The position numbers were made by a program, and so were the translations under genes. The notes below the pieces were generated by a model that worked only from the letters and a program-made list of their open reading frames with translations, did no database searches and had not been told where the DNA came from. DNA of 64,000 bases from Chitinophaga pinensis (GTDB taxonomy: Bacteria; Bacteroidota; Bacteroidia; UBA7662), in assembly GCA_945874665.1 (NCBI GenBank), contig CAMCHJ010000004.1:65169-129168 (forward strand). The letters are read 5' to 3'. This document shows, one piece after another, positions 36,111-44,897 of the stretch. The stretch's first letter is position 1; the number at the start of each line of letters is the position of its first letter.

Positions 36111-36130
36111 AGGCTCAATAATTGCCTGTC

Positions 36131-36445
36131 ATGCCATTCGAAAATTTATATTCTCCCGAGTTTCGCGCTGCTTTTGCTGCAGATGCACAAGCCGTTTTAC
36201 TCGACGTACGCTCAGCTGCTGAGGTGGCCGACCAAAAAATAGAGGGCAGCATCAACATCGACGTGCTGCAGCCCGATTTTACCGATCATATATCGGATTT
36301 AGACCCTACCAAAAACTATTTTGTGTACTGTCGCAGCGGCGGTCGCAGCTCGCAAGCTTGTATGCTGCTCGAGGAAGCCGGTTTCAGCGGTCGTTTGGTG
36401 AACTTAGCCGGTGGCATCACCCAGTACGACGGGCCTACCGTTTAA
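36131..36445 (+). CDS. Single-domain rhodanese-like sulfurtransferase
   Basis: 104 residues from ATG 36131. One rhodanese domain with the catalytic loop YCRSGGRSSQAC, whose Cys would form the persulfide; the N-terminal AVLLDVRSAAEVADQKIEG and the closing NLAGGITQYDG match the fold. It may deliver sulfane sulfur or act in stress defence. Its own promoter overlaps the ArsR-like gene, and the two genes are close enough (45 bases) to be cotranscribed as well. The 3' end overlaps the convergent serS by 4 bases. Confidence 0.9.
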   Translation: MPFENLYSPEFRAAFAADAQAVLLDVRSAAEVADQKIEGSINIDVLQPDFTDHISDLDPTKNYFVYCRSGGRSSQACMLLEEAGFSGRLVNLAGGITQYDGPTV

Positions 36446-37716
36446 CGAATAAACTCAAAGCCTGTGTAAGGCACCAGTGCTTTCGGAATGCGGATGCCTT
36501 CGGGTGTTTGGTGGTTTTCGAGCAAGGCGGCGACAATCCTTGGGAGGGCCATAGCTGAACCATTGAGTGTATGCGCCAGGTAGTTTTTACCATCGGCAGC
36601 TTTGTAGCGCAGTTTAAGGCGGTTGGCCTGAAAGCTTTCGAAATTACTTACCGAGCTTACTTCAAGCCAGCGGCCTTGGGCGGCACTCCACACCTCAAAA
36701 TCGTAAGTGAGGGCCGAGGCAAAGCTCATATCACCTCCGCACAGGCGTAAAATGCGGTATGGAAGCTCCAACGCCTCCACCAAACTGGCCACGTGTGCAC
36801 GCATTTTCTCAAGGGTTTCATAGCTTTTATCGGGATGGGCTAACTCTACAATCTCCACCTTGTCGAACTGATGCAAGCGGTTTAAACCCCGCACATCCTT
36901 GCCATAAGAACCTGCCTCGCGGCGAAAACAAGGGGTATAAGCGGTGTTTCGTACCGGAAAATCACTTTCTTTCAATATCACATCGCGGTACAAATTGGTT
37001 ACGGGCACCTCGGCCGTAGGAATGAGGTAGAGGTTATCGATGCCTACATAATACATTTGACCTTCCTTGTCAGGCAACTGACCAGTACCAAAGCCCGACG
37101 CTTCGTTCACCAAAATAGGCGGCTGCACCTCCAGGTAACCAGCAGCGGTGTTTTGGTCTAGAAAGAAGTTGATGAGTGCACGCTGCAATTTGGCGCCCGC
37201 TCCTTTGTAAACAGGGAAACCAGCACCCGTAACTTTTACGCCCAGCTCAAAGTCGATGATGTCGTACTGCGTGGTGAGCTCCCAGTGCGGCTTGCTATTC
37301 GCAGGCAGCACAGGAATGTGAGGTACTTGGTAAACGATCTCGTTGTCGTCAGGCGTTTTGCCTGCAGGAACGCTGTTGTGTGGTAAATTGGGCAGACGAA
37401 TTAACAAATCGAGACTCTTTTTTTCGAGTTCGTCCTTTTGATCTTCTAGCGCTTTGCTTTGCTCTTTGAGCGCGCCTACTTTGATTTTGAGCTCCTCAGC
37501 AGCGGTTTTTTCTCCGTTTTTCATCAAGCTGCCAATTTCTTTGGCCAGTTGGTTTTGCTCGGCCAAGAGGAGGTCGAGTTGCGCCTGTGCCGACTTGCGT
37601 GCATCGTCGGTTGCCAACACTTCCTCAACCATCGAAGCGGCATCGGCCAAGTTTTTGTGTTGCAATTTTTGGATCACCAGGTCGGTTTGCTGACGAATTT
37701 GTGCGAGTTGAAGCAT
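36442..37716 (-). CDS. serS: Seryl-tRNA synthetase
   Basis: 424 residues from ATG 37716, the family's usual start (MLQLAQIRQQTDLVIQKL). An N-terminal coiled-coil arm (about 25-110) is followed by the class II core: motif 2 region FRREAGSYGKDVRGLNRLHQF and motif 3 GSAMALPRIVAALLENHQ with the Arg in GIRIPKALVPYTG. It charges tRNA-Ser and tRNA-Sec. A TAGTTTTG -7 box (37738-37745, minus strand) lies 21 bases upstream of the ATG. The 3' end overlaps the rhodanese gene by 4 bases. Confidence 0.96.
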   Translation of the reverse strand: MLQLAQIRQQTDLVIQKLQHKNLADAASMVEEVLATDDARKSAQAQLDLLLAEQNQLAKEIGSLMKNGEKTAAEELKIKVGALKEQSKALEDQKDELEKKSLDLLIRLPNLPHNSVPAGKTPDDNEIVYQVPHIPVLPANSKPHWELTTQYDIIDFELGVKVTGAGFPVYKGAGAKLQRALINFFLDQNTAAGYLEVQPPILVNEASGFGTGQLPDKEGQMYYVGIDNLYLIPTAEVPVTNLYRDVILKESDFPVRNTAYTPCFRREAGSYGKDVRGLNRLHQFDKVEIVELAHPDKSYETLEKMRAHVASLVEALELPYRILRLCGGDMSFASALTYDFEVWSAAQGRWLEVSSVSNFESFQANRLKLRYKAADGKNYLAHTLNGSAMALPRIVAALLENHQTPEGIRIPKALVPYTGFEFIR

Positions 37717-37737
37717 CTTTATAAAGGAATTGACATG

Positions 37738-37772
37738 CAAAACTAAGCATGCTTATCGAAAAAACTTAGTTT
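37738..37772 (-). promoter_or_regulatory. serS -7 box inside an inverted repeat
   Basis: On the minus strand the order is AAACTAAG (37772-37765), T/A-rich spacer, CTTAGTTT (37747-37740) and TAGTTTTG (37745-37738) as the -7 box. The 8-bp inverted repeat has a 17-base loop and includes the last codons and stop of the upstream kinase gene. It may act as a terminator for the kinase transcript, an operator for serS, or both. No -33 TTTG was found. Confidence 0.4.
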
Positions 37773-39847
37773 AGGGGTAAACGAAGTGTAAAAACTGAGC
37801 CCTGTCCTTCGCGTGAATCCACCGAAATTTGGCCTTTTAGCAGTTCTGCGTATTTGCGCGCCAGGGTGAGGCCAATGCCTAAGCCTTCGTAACCCCGTAC
37901 TAATTGGTCTTCGCTGGTTCTAAAAGCTTCAAATATGTGTTTGAGATTGTTGGCTGCAATGCCCACGCCTGAGTCTTGTACTCGGAAACAAAAAGTAGGC
38001 TGACCTGCCCACAATTCGCGAATGAGCTCCACTTTGATGTAGCCCTGGTCGGTGAATTTGATAGCGTTTTGCAACAAATTGGATAAAATGCGCTCCACAA
38101 ATACTGCGTTTGATACCAAACTGATGGCGCCAGCAAAGTTTACAAAGTCTAACTGAAGTCCTTTCAGTAATAAATCACCTTCAAAGCGCCTCAAAATAGT
38201 GTACACAAGTTGCTCGGGATCAAAAGCCTCCAGCGGTAGGGTTTCGGGATGCGCTTCTGTTTTGGAAAGCTCCAAAATGGCACTCATGGTTTCAGCAAGG
38301 CGCTTGCTCGAGTCAAACAAGCTGTCGGCTACTTGGCGCATTTCGGGTGATTGAAGATTCTCTTTGAGGTGCTCACTCATGCCAATGATGCCGTTCATGG
38401 GCGTCCGCAACTCGTGGTTGATGTTGGCCAAGAAAAAGGTTTTGAGCCGGTCGGTACGCTCAGTTTTTTCAAAAGCTTGACGTAAATCGCGGGTGCGCTG
38501 GTTTATTTTTTCTTCTAAAGTGGCATTCAAGCGCCGCAAATCATCTTGGTTTTTGCGAATTAGCTGGTACTGGTTGATGATAAAAAACAGCACCAATAGC
38601 GTTAGGATGATGGCACCTATGTACACTTTGTTGAGCAATTGCTGCCGGTTAAGACGGGCATCGAGTAGACTTTTGTCTTTTTCCGATAAAGCTAACGCCT
38701 GTTCCTTGCGCTCGTTTTCATAACGGGCTTGGGTTTCGGCAAAAAGCAAATTGGTTTCTTCTTCCTTCAGAATGTCTTTTACCGCAACCAGTTCCTTGTA
38801 ATATTTTAAACTCAGGTTGGGCTGGCTGGTTCGGTCGTAGGCCTCTGTTAAGAGTTCTAGCGCTTGCAGTTGATTTGAGTAATCTTCGGCGTTTTTGGCT
38901 ATTTCTAAGGCCGATGAAGCACTTTGGATGCATCTGTTGTAGGCATTATTGACTAAATAAATGCTCGCCAGTCCATTAAGGGTCCGGGCTATGCCAGTAG
39001 GATTGGATATTTCTTCAGCAATTTGTAGGGATTGCCTGTAGTGCTCCTCTGACAAGGTTAAGCGATTGGTTTTGCGGTAAATTTCTGCCAAGTTGTAGTA
39101 AGAAGAAGCCATGCCGAACAGGTCGCCTAATTCTTTATCAATTTTGAAGGCACTCTCAAAGCTGTTGATGGCGCGTTCGAACTCACCGGTTTCTTCGTAG
39201 ATCAGGCCGATGTTACTGTGTGTATAACTGATGCCACGTTTGTTGCCTAATCGTACAAAAACCTCCTGCGCGTCGGTATAATGCTTACGAGCTTGCTCGA
39301 AATTATTTTGGTTGATATAAATGTTGCCAATGTTGCATTGCAGACCAGCAACGCCATTTTCTTGCCCCATCGCCTCCTTGTAACGCAAAGCCCTCAGGTA
39401 ATGGTCGAGTGCCAATTGGTAGCTGCTGCGTTTAAAAAAGATGGTGCCCATGTTTGAAAGCACGCTGCTGATACCGCTGCTGTCGTTTATCTGCAGGTAA
39501 ATGTCTTGTGCTTTTCGGGCCTCGCTCAAAGCCTCACTGAGGTGCCCTTGCAGTTGCAAAGCGGTGCTTATTACATTGTGAGCATCTGCTTTGGTGCTGG
39601 CCGATAGCTTGTCGCCCTCGCCGCGCAGCAACTGGTTCACAAGCTGGATGGTGCTGTCGGGATTGATTTCGTAATAGGCCTTGGCTAAATCGATGGTGAG
39701 CTGATGTGCCATGCGCCCGGTGGCTGCGTTGAGCTTGCGGCGTAATTCAGCCGGCTCTGACTGTGCTTGCAGTAAGGCGGGGTTGAATAAAGGCAACAAA
39801 AGCATGCAGCAAACTAGCCGCAAGAATCCTATTTTTGTATTTTTCAA
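37766..39847 (-). CDS. TPR-containing sensor histidine kinase
   Basis: 693 residues from a TTG at 39847, which gives a signal peptide (FLRLVCCMLLLPLFNPALLQ). At least seven TPR units (about 60-390; DHYLRALRYKEAMGQENGVA, YTHSNIGLIYEETGEFERAI) form the sensory part, which is periplasmic. One transmembrane helix (VYIGAIILTLLVLFFIINQY) and a coiled coil lead to HisKA (FLANINHELRTPMNGIIGMS, with the phospho-acceptor His), then N-box NLLQNAIKFTDQG, G1 DSGVGIAANN and G2 GLGIGLTLARKYAELLKG. No receiver or DNA-binding domain is attached, so its partner regulator is elsewhere. It is divergent from a small exported protein, whose ATG lies 10 bases away. Confidence 0.88.
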   Translation of the reverse strand: MKNTKIGFLRLVCCMLLLPLFNPALLQAQSEPAELRRKLNAATGRMAHQLTIDLAKAYYEINPDSTIQLVNQLLRGEGDKLSASTKADAHNVISTALQLQGHLSEALSEARKAQDIYLQINDSSGISSVLSNMGTIFFKRSSYQLALDHYLRALRYKEAMGQENGVAGLQCNIGNIYINQNNFEQARKHYTDAQEVFVRLGNKRGISYTHSNIGLIYEETGEFERAINSFESAFKIDKELGDLFGMASSYYNLAEIYRKTNRLTLSEEHYRQSLQIAEEISNPTGIARTLNGLASIYLVNNAYNRCIQSASSALEIAKNAEDYSNQLQALELLTEAYDRTSQPNLSLKYYKELVAVKDILKEEETNLLFAETQARYENERKEQALALSEKDKSLLDARLNRQQLLNKVYIGAIILTLLVLFFIINQYQLIRKNQDDLRRLNATLEEKINQRTRDLRQAFEKTERTDRLKTFFLANINHELRTPMNGIIGMSEHLKENLQSPEMRQVADSLFDSSKRLAETMSAILELSKTEAHPETLPLEAFDPEQLVYTILRRFEGDLLLKGLQLDFVNFAGAISLVSNAVFVERILSNLLQNAIKFTDQGYIKVELIRELWAGQPTFCFRVQDSGVGIAANNLKHIFEAFRTSEDQLVRGYEGLGIGLTLARKYAELLKGQISVDSREGQGSVFTLRLPLN
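39830..39837 (+). promoter_or_regulatory. -7 box of the small exported protein, within the kinase gene
   Basis: TATTTTTG, 20 bases before the ATG at 39858, lies inside the first codons of the divergent kinase gene. No convincing -33 was found. Confidence 0.45.
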
Positions 39848-39857
39848 GGCAATCGTA

Positions 39858-40328
39858 ATGCGTACTGCAAAATCGCAATTCACATTGGTAAAACGTATAT
39901 TTTTTTGTGTTGTGGTGTGTTTTTTTTCATGGAACACTCAAATACAAGCACAACAGGCTCCTATTGGCTCTGAATTAGGCTTGCGCTTTGGGGTGCGGCC
40001 GGCGTTGAGCTATCGCTTTATGCCAGCTGAAACGCATATGGTAGAGTTGCTGTTTGCCAAAAGCGGCTACAGTTTGATGTTAACTGCTCTTTATCAGAAG
40101 CAGCAGGCGGCCCTTTTTCCGGGTTTTTATACCCGTTACGGGGGTGGATTTTCGCTGGGGGGCTGGAACGAGCAGTTAGAATCGGGACTGGATGTCCAGG
40201 TAGGAGGGGATTATTACCTGCCTTTTTTACCCTTGGTAGTGAGTTTGGATGTGCGGCCTTGGATGCGTATTACGGGCGATTTTGGGGTGAATGGCGAGTT
40301 GGCAGCCACGTTGCGATACGTATTTTAG
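39858..40328 (+). CDS. Small exported protein, probable beta-barrel
   Basis: 156 residues from ATG 39858. A signal peptide (KRIFFCVVVCFFSWNTQIQA) is followed by alternating short strands ending in aromatic residues and a C-terminal YVF-like end (TLRYVF), typical of small outer-membrane barrels. Glycine-rich segments such as FYTRYGGGFSLGGWNEQLESG and WMRITGDFGVNGEL support this. No named family is recognised. Its start codon is only 10 bases from that of the divergent TPR kinase, so transcription of the two is likely interdependent. Confidence 0.65.
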   Translation: MRTAKSQFTLVKRIFFCVVVCFFSWNTQIQAQQAPIGSELGLRFGVRPALSYRFMPAETHMVELLFAKSGYSLMLTALYQKQQAALFPGFYTRYGGGFSLGGWNEQLESGLDVQVGGDYYLPFLPLVVSLDVRPWMRITGDFGVNGELAATLRYVF

Positions 40329-40541
40329 TCTTTTTGAGGGTTTTTCAGAAAAGTTTTTCTAAAAAAGCTGGGTATTACAGAAGAAATCCCTAAAATTGCC
40401 ATCGTCATCTGGAAAGCATGCTGTTTAAGCATCACCAGTATCTCAAATCCCTCCTACAGATTCATCTTCCTGATTCAACATCGCAAGCGTACGAGCTTCT
40501 GATAGGCAAGGGTTCCAACAAAATCGCATCAAATCATTACA
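40329..40541 (+). other. rho leader region
   Basis: 213 bases upstream of rho. A weak A/T hairpin (AGAAAA-GT-TTTTCT, about 40357-40370) lies after the previous gene. No consensus promoter was recognised. A short reading frame begins at 40418 (LFKHHQYLKSLLQIHL-like peptide) and runs into rho in another frame; it has no recognisable domain. Confidence 0.4.
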
Positions 40542-42344
40542 GTGATCGACAAAAAAGAAGGTGTAAGAACAGTGAAAACTGATTCTGCCGAAACAAAATC
40601 CCCAGAAAATGCTGCGGGCGAAACCAAGCGTCGTGGCAGACCAAGAAAAGTAGAGGCAGAGCGCCCCGAATTGTTTGATGAAGGCACTGTCGCCTTCGAT
40701 TTAGCCAATAGCTACGAGCCTGTCATCGAAAGTGTGGAGCCAGAAGTGCCCGTTTTTGAGGTCGATGCACCCGCAGCTACGGAAGTCGCGGCTGCCGAAG
40801 AAAACCCTGTGCAACCGATACAAGATCCAAATCGGCAGGGCGAGAACCAGCAAAACCCCAATCAAAAAGAGGCACGACCTGCTTTTGAACGCGGTAACCG
40901 CGAACCACGGGAGCCAAGAAGCATGCGAGCACCTGGTGAGCCGCGCAGCGAGAACCAGTTGGTCCGCGATGCCCGTGAGCCCCGAAACGAAAACCGCGAA
41001 AACGCAGGTAATCCTAATCAAACACAAGCCCCCCGCGATCCACAGGGCAATCGCGATCCACGCGAAAAGCAAGAGCGCCGCGAGTTCCGCAACGAGCGTG
41101 GGGAGCGCACAGATAACCGTCCAGAGCGCACAGACAACCGACAGGAGCGTACCGATCGTCCTGAACGTACCGACCGCCCCGAGCGTTTTGAGCGCCAAGA
41201 GCGCCCCGAGCGCCAGCCCGTTTACAATTTCGAAAACCTCGTTACCCACGAGGGCGTGCTCGAAATGATGCCCGATGGCTATGGCTTTTTACGCTCTTCT
41301 GACTACCACTACCTCGCATCCCCGGATGATGTGTATGTGGCCCCCAACCAAATTAAATCCTACAGCCTCAAAACCGGCGATACCGTAAAAGGCTATGTGC
41401 GCCCTCCCAAAGAAGGCGAAAAATATTTTGCGCTGACCCGCATCGAGGCCATCAATGGTCTCAGTCCCCAAGAAATCCGCGACCGCGTGCCGTTCGATTT
41501 CCTCACGCCCCTCTTTCCTAACGAACGCCTCAAACTCAGCAACAGACCTGAAAATTTGAGCATGCGCATCATGGATCTGTTTACGCCGATTGGTAAAGGA
41601 CAGCGTGGACTGATTGTGGCGCAGCCGAAAACGGGTAAGACTTTCTTGCTAAAAGACGTGGCCAATGCCATTGCGCAGAACCACCCTGAAGTATACCTCA
41701 TCATTTTGCTTATCGACGAGCGGCCAGAGGAAGTTACCGACATGGCCCGTTCGGTGAAAGCCGAGGTGGTAGCCTCTACCTTCGACGAGCCTGCCGACCG
41801 CCACGTAAAAGTGGCTAATATCGTACTCGAAAAGGCCAAACGCCTCGTAGAATGCGGGCACGATGTGGTGATTTTGCTTGACTCCATCACCCGCTTGGCG
41901 CGTGCCTACAATACGGTGCAGCCTGCCAGCGGTAAAATTTTGTCGGGTGGTGTAGACGCCAATGCCCTGCACAAGCCTAAGCGCTTCTTTGGTGCGGCCC
42001 GCAAAATCGAAAACGGCGGCTCGCTTACCATTTTAGCCACCGCTTTGATCGATACCGGCTCTAAAATGGACGAAGTGATCTTCGAAGAATTTAAAGGCAC
42101 GGGCAATATGGAGCTGCAGCTCGACCGTAAATTGTCGAACAAGCGCATTTACCCAGCCATCGATGTCATTGCATCGAGCACCCGCCGCGAGGATTTGCTG
42201 CTCGACAAAGACATCCTCAAGAAGATGTACATCCTGCGCAACCATTTCGCCGATATGAACTCGCAAGAGGCCATGGAGCTGCTGCTGCAAAACATGCGCG
42301 GCACCTTCTCCAACGAAGAGTTTTTGATGTCGATGAACCAGTAA
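40542..42344 (+). CDS. rho: Transcription termination factor Rho with disordered N-terminus
   Basis: 600 residues from a GTG at 40542. Residues 1-230 are low complexity and rich in R, E, N, D, P and Q, with an AT-hook-like RRGRPRK near 28-34 and tandem RPERTDR-like repeats near 190-225. The RNA-binding domain begins at about 235 ([20 protein letters not shown]). The ATPase core has [16 protein letters not shown] (Walker A), [34 protein letters not shown] and the C-terminal [20 protein letters not shown]. The SAP-like Rho_N helical bundle usual in Rho is not recognisable. It has a strong downstream terminator. Rho unwinds RNA and ends transcription. Confidence 0.9.
   Translation: MIDKKEGVRTVKTDSAETKSPENAAGETKRRGRPRKVEAERPELFDEGTVAFDLANSYEPVIESVEPEVPVFEVDAPAATEVAAAEENPVQPIQDPNRQGENQQNPNQKEARPAFERGNREPREPRSMRAPGEPRSENQLVRDAREPRNENRENAGNPNQTQAPRDPQGNRDPREKQERREFRNERGERTDNRPERTDNRQERTDRPERTDRPERFERQERPERQPVYNFENLVTHEGVLEMMPDGYGFLRSSDYHYLASPDDVYVAPNQIKSYSLKTGDTVKGYVRPPKEGEKYFALTRIEAINGLSPQEIRDRVPFDFLTPLFPNERLKLSNRPENLSMRIMDLFTPIGKGQRGLIVAQPKTGKTFLLKDVANAIAQNHPEVYLIILLIDERPEEVTDMARSVKAEVVASTFDEPADRHVKVANIVLEKAKRLVECGHDVVILLDSITRLARAYNTVQPASGKILSGGVDANALHKPKRFFGAARKIENGGSLTILATALIDTGSKMDEVIFEEFKGTGNMELQLDRKLSNKRIYPAIDVIASSTRREDLLLDKDILKKMYILRNHFADMNSQEAMELLLQNMRGTFSNEEFLMSMNQ
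41101..41218 (+). repeat. Coding tandem repeats (RPERTDR-type) in rho
   Basis: An imperfect array of about 18-bp units encodes [37 protein letters not shown]. It falls in the disordered arginine-rich tract. Copy-number change by slippage would stay in frame. Confidence 0.65.
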
Positions 42345-42360
42345 GGTCACGCCATCACCC

Positions 42361-42401
42361 AAAAAAAAGCCCTTGTATCGGAAGATGCAGGGGCTTTTTT
42401 G
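42361..42401. terminator. Bidirectional terminator between rho and the M61 gene
   Basis: A8 then GCCCTTG (42369-42375) pairs with CAGGGGC (42388-42394) and is followed by T6. Flanked by A and T runs on both sides, it can stop both convergent genes, rho (+) and the M61 peptidase (-). Confidence 0.8.
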
Positions 42402-42422
42402 TGGGTTAAGTTTTGCCGTTCC

Positions 42423-44099
42423 TCAACGTGTCCACCGCGCAAAAGCCTCATCCTGCGCAGGGGTGGGGTTCGGTAGGCGTTCCAGCTTGTAGATGTCGAA
42501 CCAGCGGCCGTCACCAGCGCTGAGTACGGCCTGGTGTTCATGCAGCATTTTGTCTTTCCAGCGAATGTGGAGCTGGTCATCTTCGAGTTGTTGCGCAAGC
42601 AGTTGGTCGTCGGCTACCAAGCCGCAGTGGGCGGCAGGACTTCCTGGCGCCACCATGGCCACAATGCCATGTTCGCCGCCTGCTTTTACCCGAATGCCAT
42701 AGTTGCGCTCGAGTGGGTTTTCAGAGACGGTGCAGCGCAGGGTACAGCCTACTTGAGCAAGCGCCGCTGGCAAGGCAGTTTCTAAAGAGATTGGCTGCTG
42801 GTAATGTTGCTGGAAGAAGGCTTCGAAGCTGCAATCCGTGATTTCAAAGAGCAATTCTAGCAAGCGTACTTCATCATATGGCAATCCGTTCACTGCATCG
42901 GCGTATAAACGGCGCATGAGGGTGTCTAAACTATGCTCATTATCGGTGCAACGGCGCATTTCCATGTCCAAACACAAGGCATTCAGCATGCCCTCGGCAT
43001 AAATGCTCACCCGTCGGTGGGGTGCTGCAGGACCGCCGTAGCCATCTACCCAGGTATCGATGCTTGATTCGTGCAGGCTGTGGTTGTAGCGACCGTAATT
43101 GTCGAAGTGGCGTTTGAGGTACACATCTACCTCCTCGGCATAGGCTTGCCAGTCGAAAACCCCGCCCCGCAACAAAAACAAATCGCCATAATAGGTGGTG
43201 AAACCCTCGTACACATAGCCCAGTTGCGAGTAGTTTTCGTTTTGGTAGTCGTAAGGGGCAAAGGCTTCGGGTTGGATAAATTTAACGTTCCAAGTATGGA
43301 AAAGCTCGTGGGAGCTCACGCCAAGTAGCTCGGTGTAGAGGCCTTTGAAGGCGTTTTCAGCGGGACCAAGGGCAATGACCGTGCTATTGCGGTGCTCCAC
43401 CCCGTGGTACCAAGCATAGGGGAGGATGAGGTTGAGGTAGTGGTATTCCTGCACCGGCAAGGCGCCCATTGTGCGGATTTGAGCGGCAGTAAAAGCCTCA
43501 AAATCGCGTTTAAGCTGGTCGAAAGGCACTTGGCCAGCGCCGTGGAACCAAAGGTGGTAGCGCACCCCGTCGTGCAAAAAGCTGTCGTGCTGCAGTTGCC
43601 GCGATGCCAAGATGGGCATGTCTACCAATTCGTCGAAGTCAACCGTATGGTACAAGCCATCGGTGCGCAACATGCCCGTGGCCACCTCAAAATCGGCCTC
43701 TAGTTCAAGCAAAACACTGCAGGCTTGGCCGCGACTGTGCTCGGTGTACACGCAGCAGTGGACGGGATTCACGTAAAAAAGTTGCTCATCCACATAGCAA
43801 CTCCCACCATCGGCTTGGTTGGCGAAATAGCTGTAATGAAAATGGATGCGGCTGTTTTTGGGGGCGTGAACGCGCCAGCACGAGCGGTTGATTTTAGTGT
43901 ATTGGAGGGGCTCGCCATCGCTGTTACGCACTTCTAGGCCCACTACATTGCGCGCAAAATTACCCAATTCATAGCGACCTGGGCGCCAGTCGGGCAGCCA
44001 AATATCGGTATAATTGGTAGCTGGATGTGCCTCTAGCATTGCCAAAACGCGCAGGTGCCTGGGCCGCGCGGTATCAGGAGAAAGGTGGTAGTGTGCCAT
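42423..44099 (-). CDS. M61 glycyl aminopeptidase with PDZ, no signal peptide
   Basis: 558 residues from ATG 44099; a start at 44174 would add 25 residues lacking a signal sequence. N-terminal beta domain with PDWRPGRYELGNFARNVVG, gluzincin motif SSHELFHTWNVKFIQP, further Glu in YEGFTTYYGDLFLLRG, and a PDZ domain at about 445-535. Compared with the M61 gene at 30959-32749 it lacks an export signal, so it may act in the cytoplasm. It ends against the bidirectional terminator shared with rho. The upstream interval contains dispersed repeat-like sequence. Confidence 0.88.
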   Translation of the reverse strand: MAHYHLSPDTARPRHLRVLAMLEAHPATNYTDIWLPDWRPGRYELGNFARNVVGLEVRNSDGEPLQYTKINRSCWRVHAPKNSRIHFHYSYFANQADGGSCYVDEQLFYVNPVHCCVYTEHSRGQACSVLLELEADFEVATGMLRTDGLYHTVDFDELVDMPILASRQLQHDSFLHDGVRYHLWFHGAGQVPFDQLKRDFEAFTAAQIRTMGALPVQEYHYLNLILPYAWYHGVEHRNSTVIALGPAENAFKGLYTELLGVSSHELFHTWNVKFIQPEAFAPYDYQNENYSQLGYVYEGFTTYYGDLFLLRGGVFDWQAYAEEVDVYLKRHFDNYGRYNHSLHESSIDTWVDGYGGPAAPHRRVSIYAEGMLNALCLDMEMRRCTDNEHSLDTLMRRLYADAVNGLPYDEVRLLELLFEITDCSFEAFFQQHYQQPISLETALPAALAQVGCTLRCTVSENPLERNYGIRVKAGGEHGIVAMVAPGSPAAHCGLVADDQLLAQQLEDDQLHIRWKDKMLHEHQAVLSAGDGRWFDIYKLERLPNPTPAQDEAFARWTR

Positions 44100-44252
44100 G
44101 GCGTTAAGATAATGAAAAGACCGCTCACTTCGTTCGCTTTGGTACTTCGATAAACTCAGCAACCGGAATTGCACTCAGCAACTGCTGCTGCGCGCTCATC
44201 AAGCAGTTGCGGGGCTGCCTATCAGATCCTGCTACATTATTTTGAAATTTCA
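44100..44252. other. Intergenic interval with shared fragment
   Basis: Non-coding. CTTCGATAAACTC (44145-44157) is identical to 34136-34148. The neighbouring CGCTCACTTCGTTCGCTTT stretch and the CAGCAACTG/CAGTTGC arms near 44180-44210 look like the remains of a dispersed repeat. No gene or RNA was recognised; no DnaA box was seen. Confidence 0.4.
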
Positions 44253-44283
44253 TTTGTCTTTCAAAAACGAACGCTTATCTTTG
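44253..44283 (+). promoter_or_regulatory. Promoter of the rpmH-rnpA-yidD cluster
   Basis: TTTG (44253-44256), 19-base spacer and TATCTTTG (44276-44283): the best match in the window to the Bacteroidota consensus. It lies 25 bases upstream of the rpmH ATG and is well placed for a strongly expressed ribosomal gene. Confidence 0.85.
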
Positions 44284-44308
44284 CAGTCCTGATTTAAAAA
44301 CGAGAGCA

Positions 44309-44467
44309 ATGAAAAGGACTTTCCAGCCTTCGACCCGTAAGAGAAGAAATAAGCACGGTTTCCGTAATCGCATGGAGACTGCAAATGGTCGTAATGTGAT
44401 CGCACGTCGTCGTGCCAAAGGCCGCAAGCGCCTAACCGTATCTGACGAGAAGCGCCACAAGGCATAA
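44309..44467 (+). CDS. rpmH: 50S ribosomal protein L34
   Basis: 52 residues, too short for many gene finders. It starts with the family signature [20 protein letters not shown] and ends in [20 protein letters not shown]. Very basic, as expected of L34. It heads the conserved rpmH-rnpA-yidD cluster and has a near-perfect promoter. In many bacteria this cluster is near oriC, but no dnaA or DnaA boxes are visible here. Confidence 0.95.
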   Translation: MKRTFQPSTRKRRNKHGFRNRMETANGRNVIARRRAKGRKRLTVSDEKRHKA

Positions 44468-44504
44468 AATAGCGGCCCCTACCAGGCCTCAAGCCATAGG
44501 AGCC

Positions 44505-44897
44505 ATGAATACGTTTACCAAAGAAGAGCGATTGCGCAGCCGGCTTTTAATAGGTCGGATTTTTGCCGATGGCTCTTCTTTTTTTTTATTTCCCCTCGCC
44601 ATTCATTACCTCGAATTGCCAGCGGGAAGCCTAAGCCATCCCGCCCAGATTACTTTTTCTGTTGCTAAAAAGCGTTTCAAACGCGCCGTTGATCGCAACC
44701 TGCTCAAGCGCCGCTTGCGGGAGATCTACCGGTTAAACAAAGCCAATTTTTACACCGAATTGAACAATAGCAATAAACAAGTTGTATTTTTAGTTAGCTA
44801 TTCGGCTAAAGAGATCATGACCACCGAGCAACTTACCCTCAAGTTAGTGCCGGCACTCGATCGTTTGGTGAAAGAGCTTAACCTCGAGAAAGCTTGA
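44505..44897 (+). CDS. rnpA: Ribonuclease P protein component
   Basis: 130 residues. The RNR signature is seen in [28 protein letters not shown], where the basic helix binds RNase P RNA. RnpA helps the catalytic RNA mature the 5' ends of tRNA precursors. It is 37 bases downstream of rpmH and its stop overlaps the TTG start of yidD. Confidence 0.93.
   Translation: MNTFTKEERLRSRLLIGRIFADGSSFFLFPLAIHYLELPAGSLSHPAQITFSVAKKRFKRAVDRNLLKRRLREIYRLNKANFYTELNNSNKQVVFLVSYSAKEIMTTEQLTLKLVPALDRLVKELNLEKA

Noticed and set aside
40418-40582. Short plus-strand frame before rho as a missing Rho_N domain
   Set aside because: The roughly 54-residue peptide shows no SAP/Rho_N pattern and is out of frame with rho, so a simple frameshift explanation is not supported.
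44100-44308. Replication origin next to rpmH
   Set aside because: rpmH-rnpA is often near oriC, but no dnaA gene, DnaA boxes or A/T-rich unwinding region were seen.
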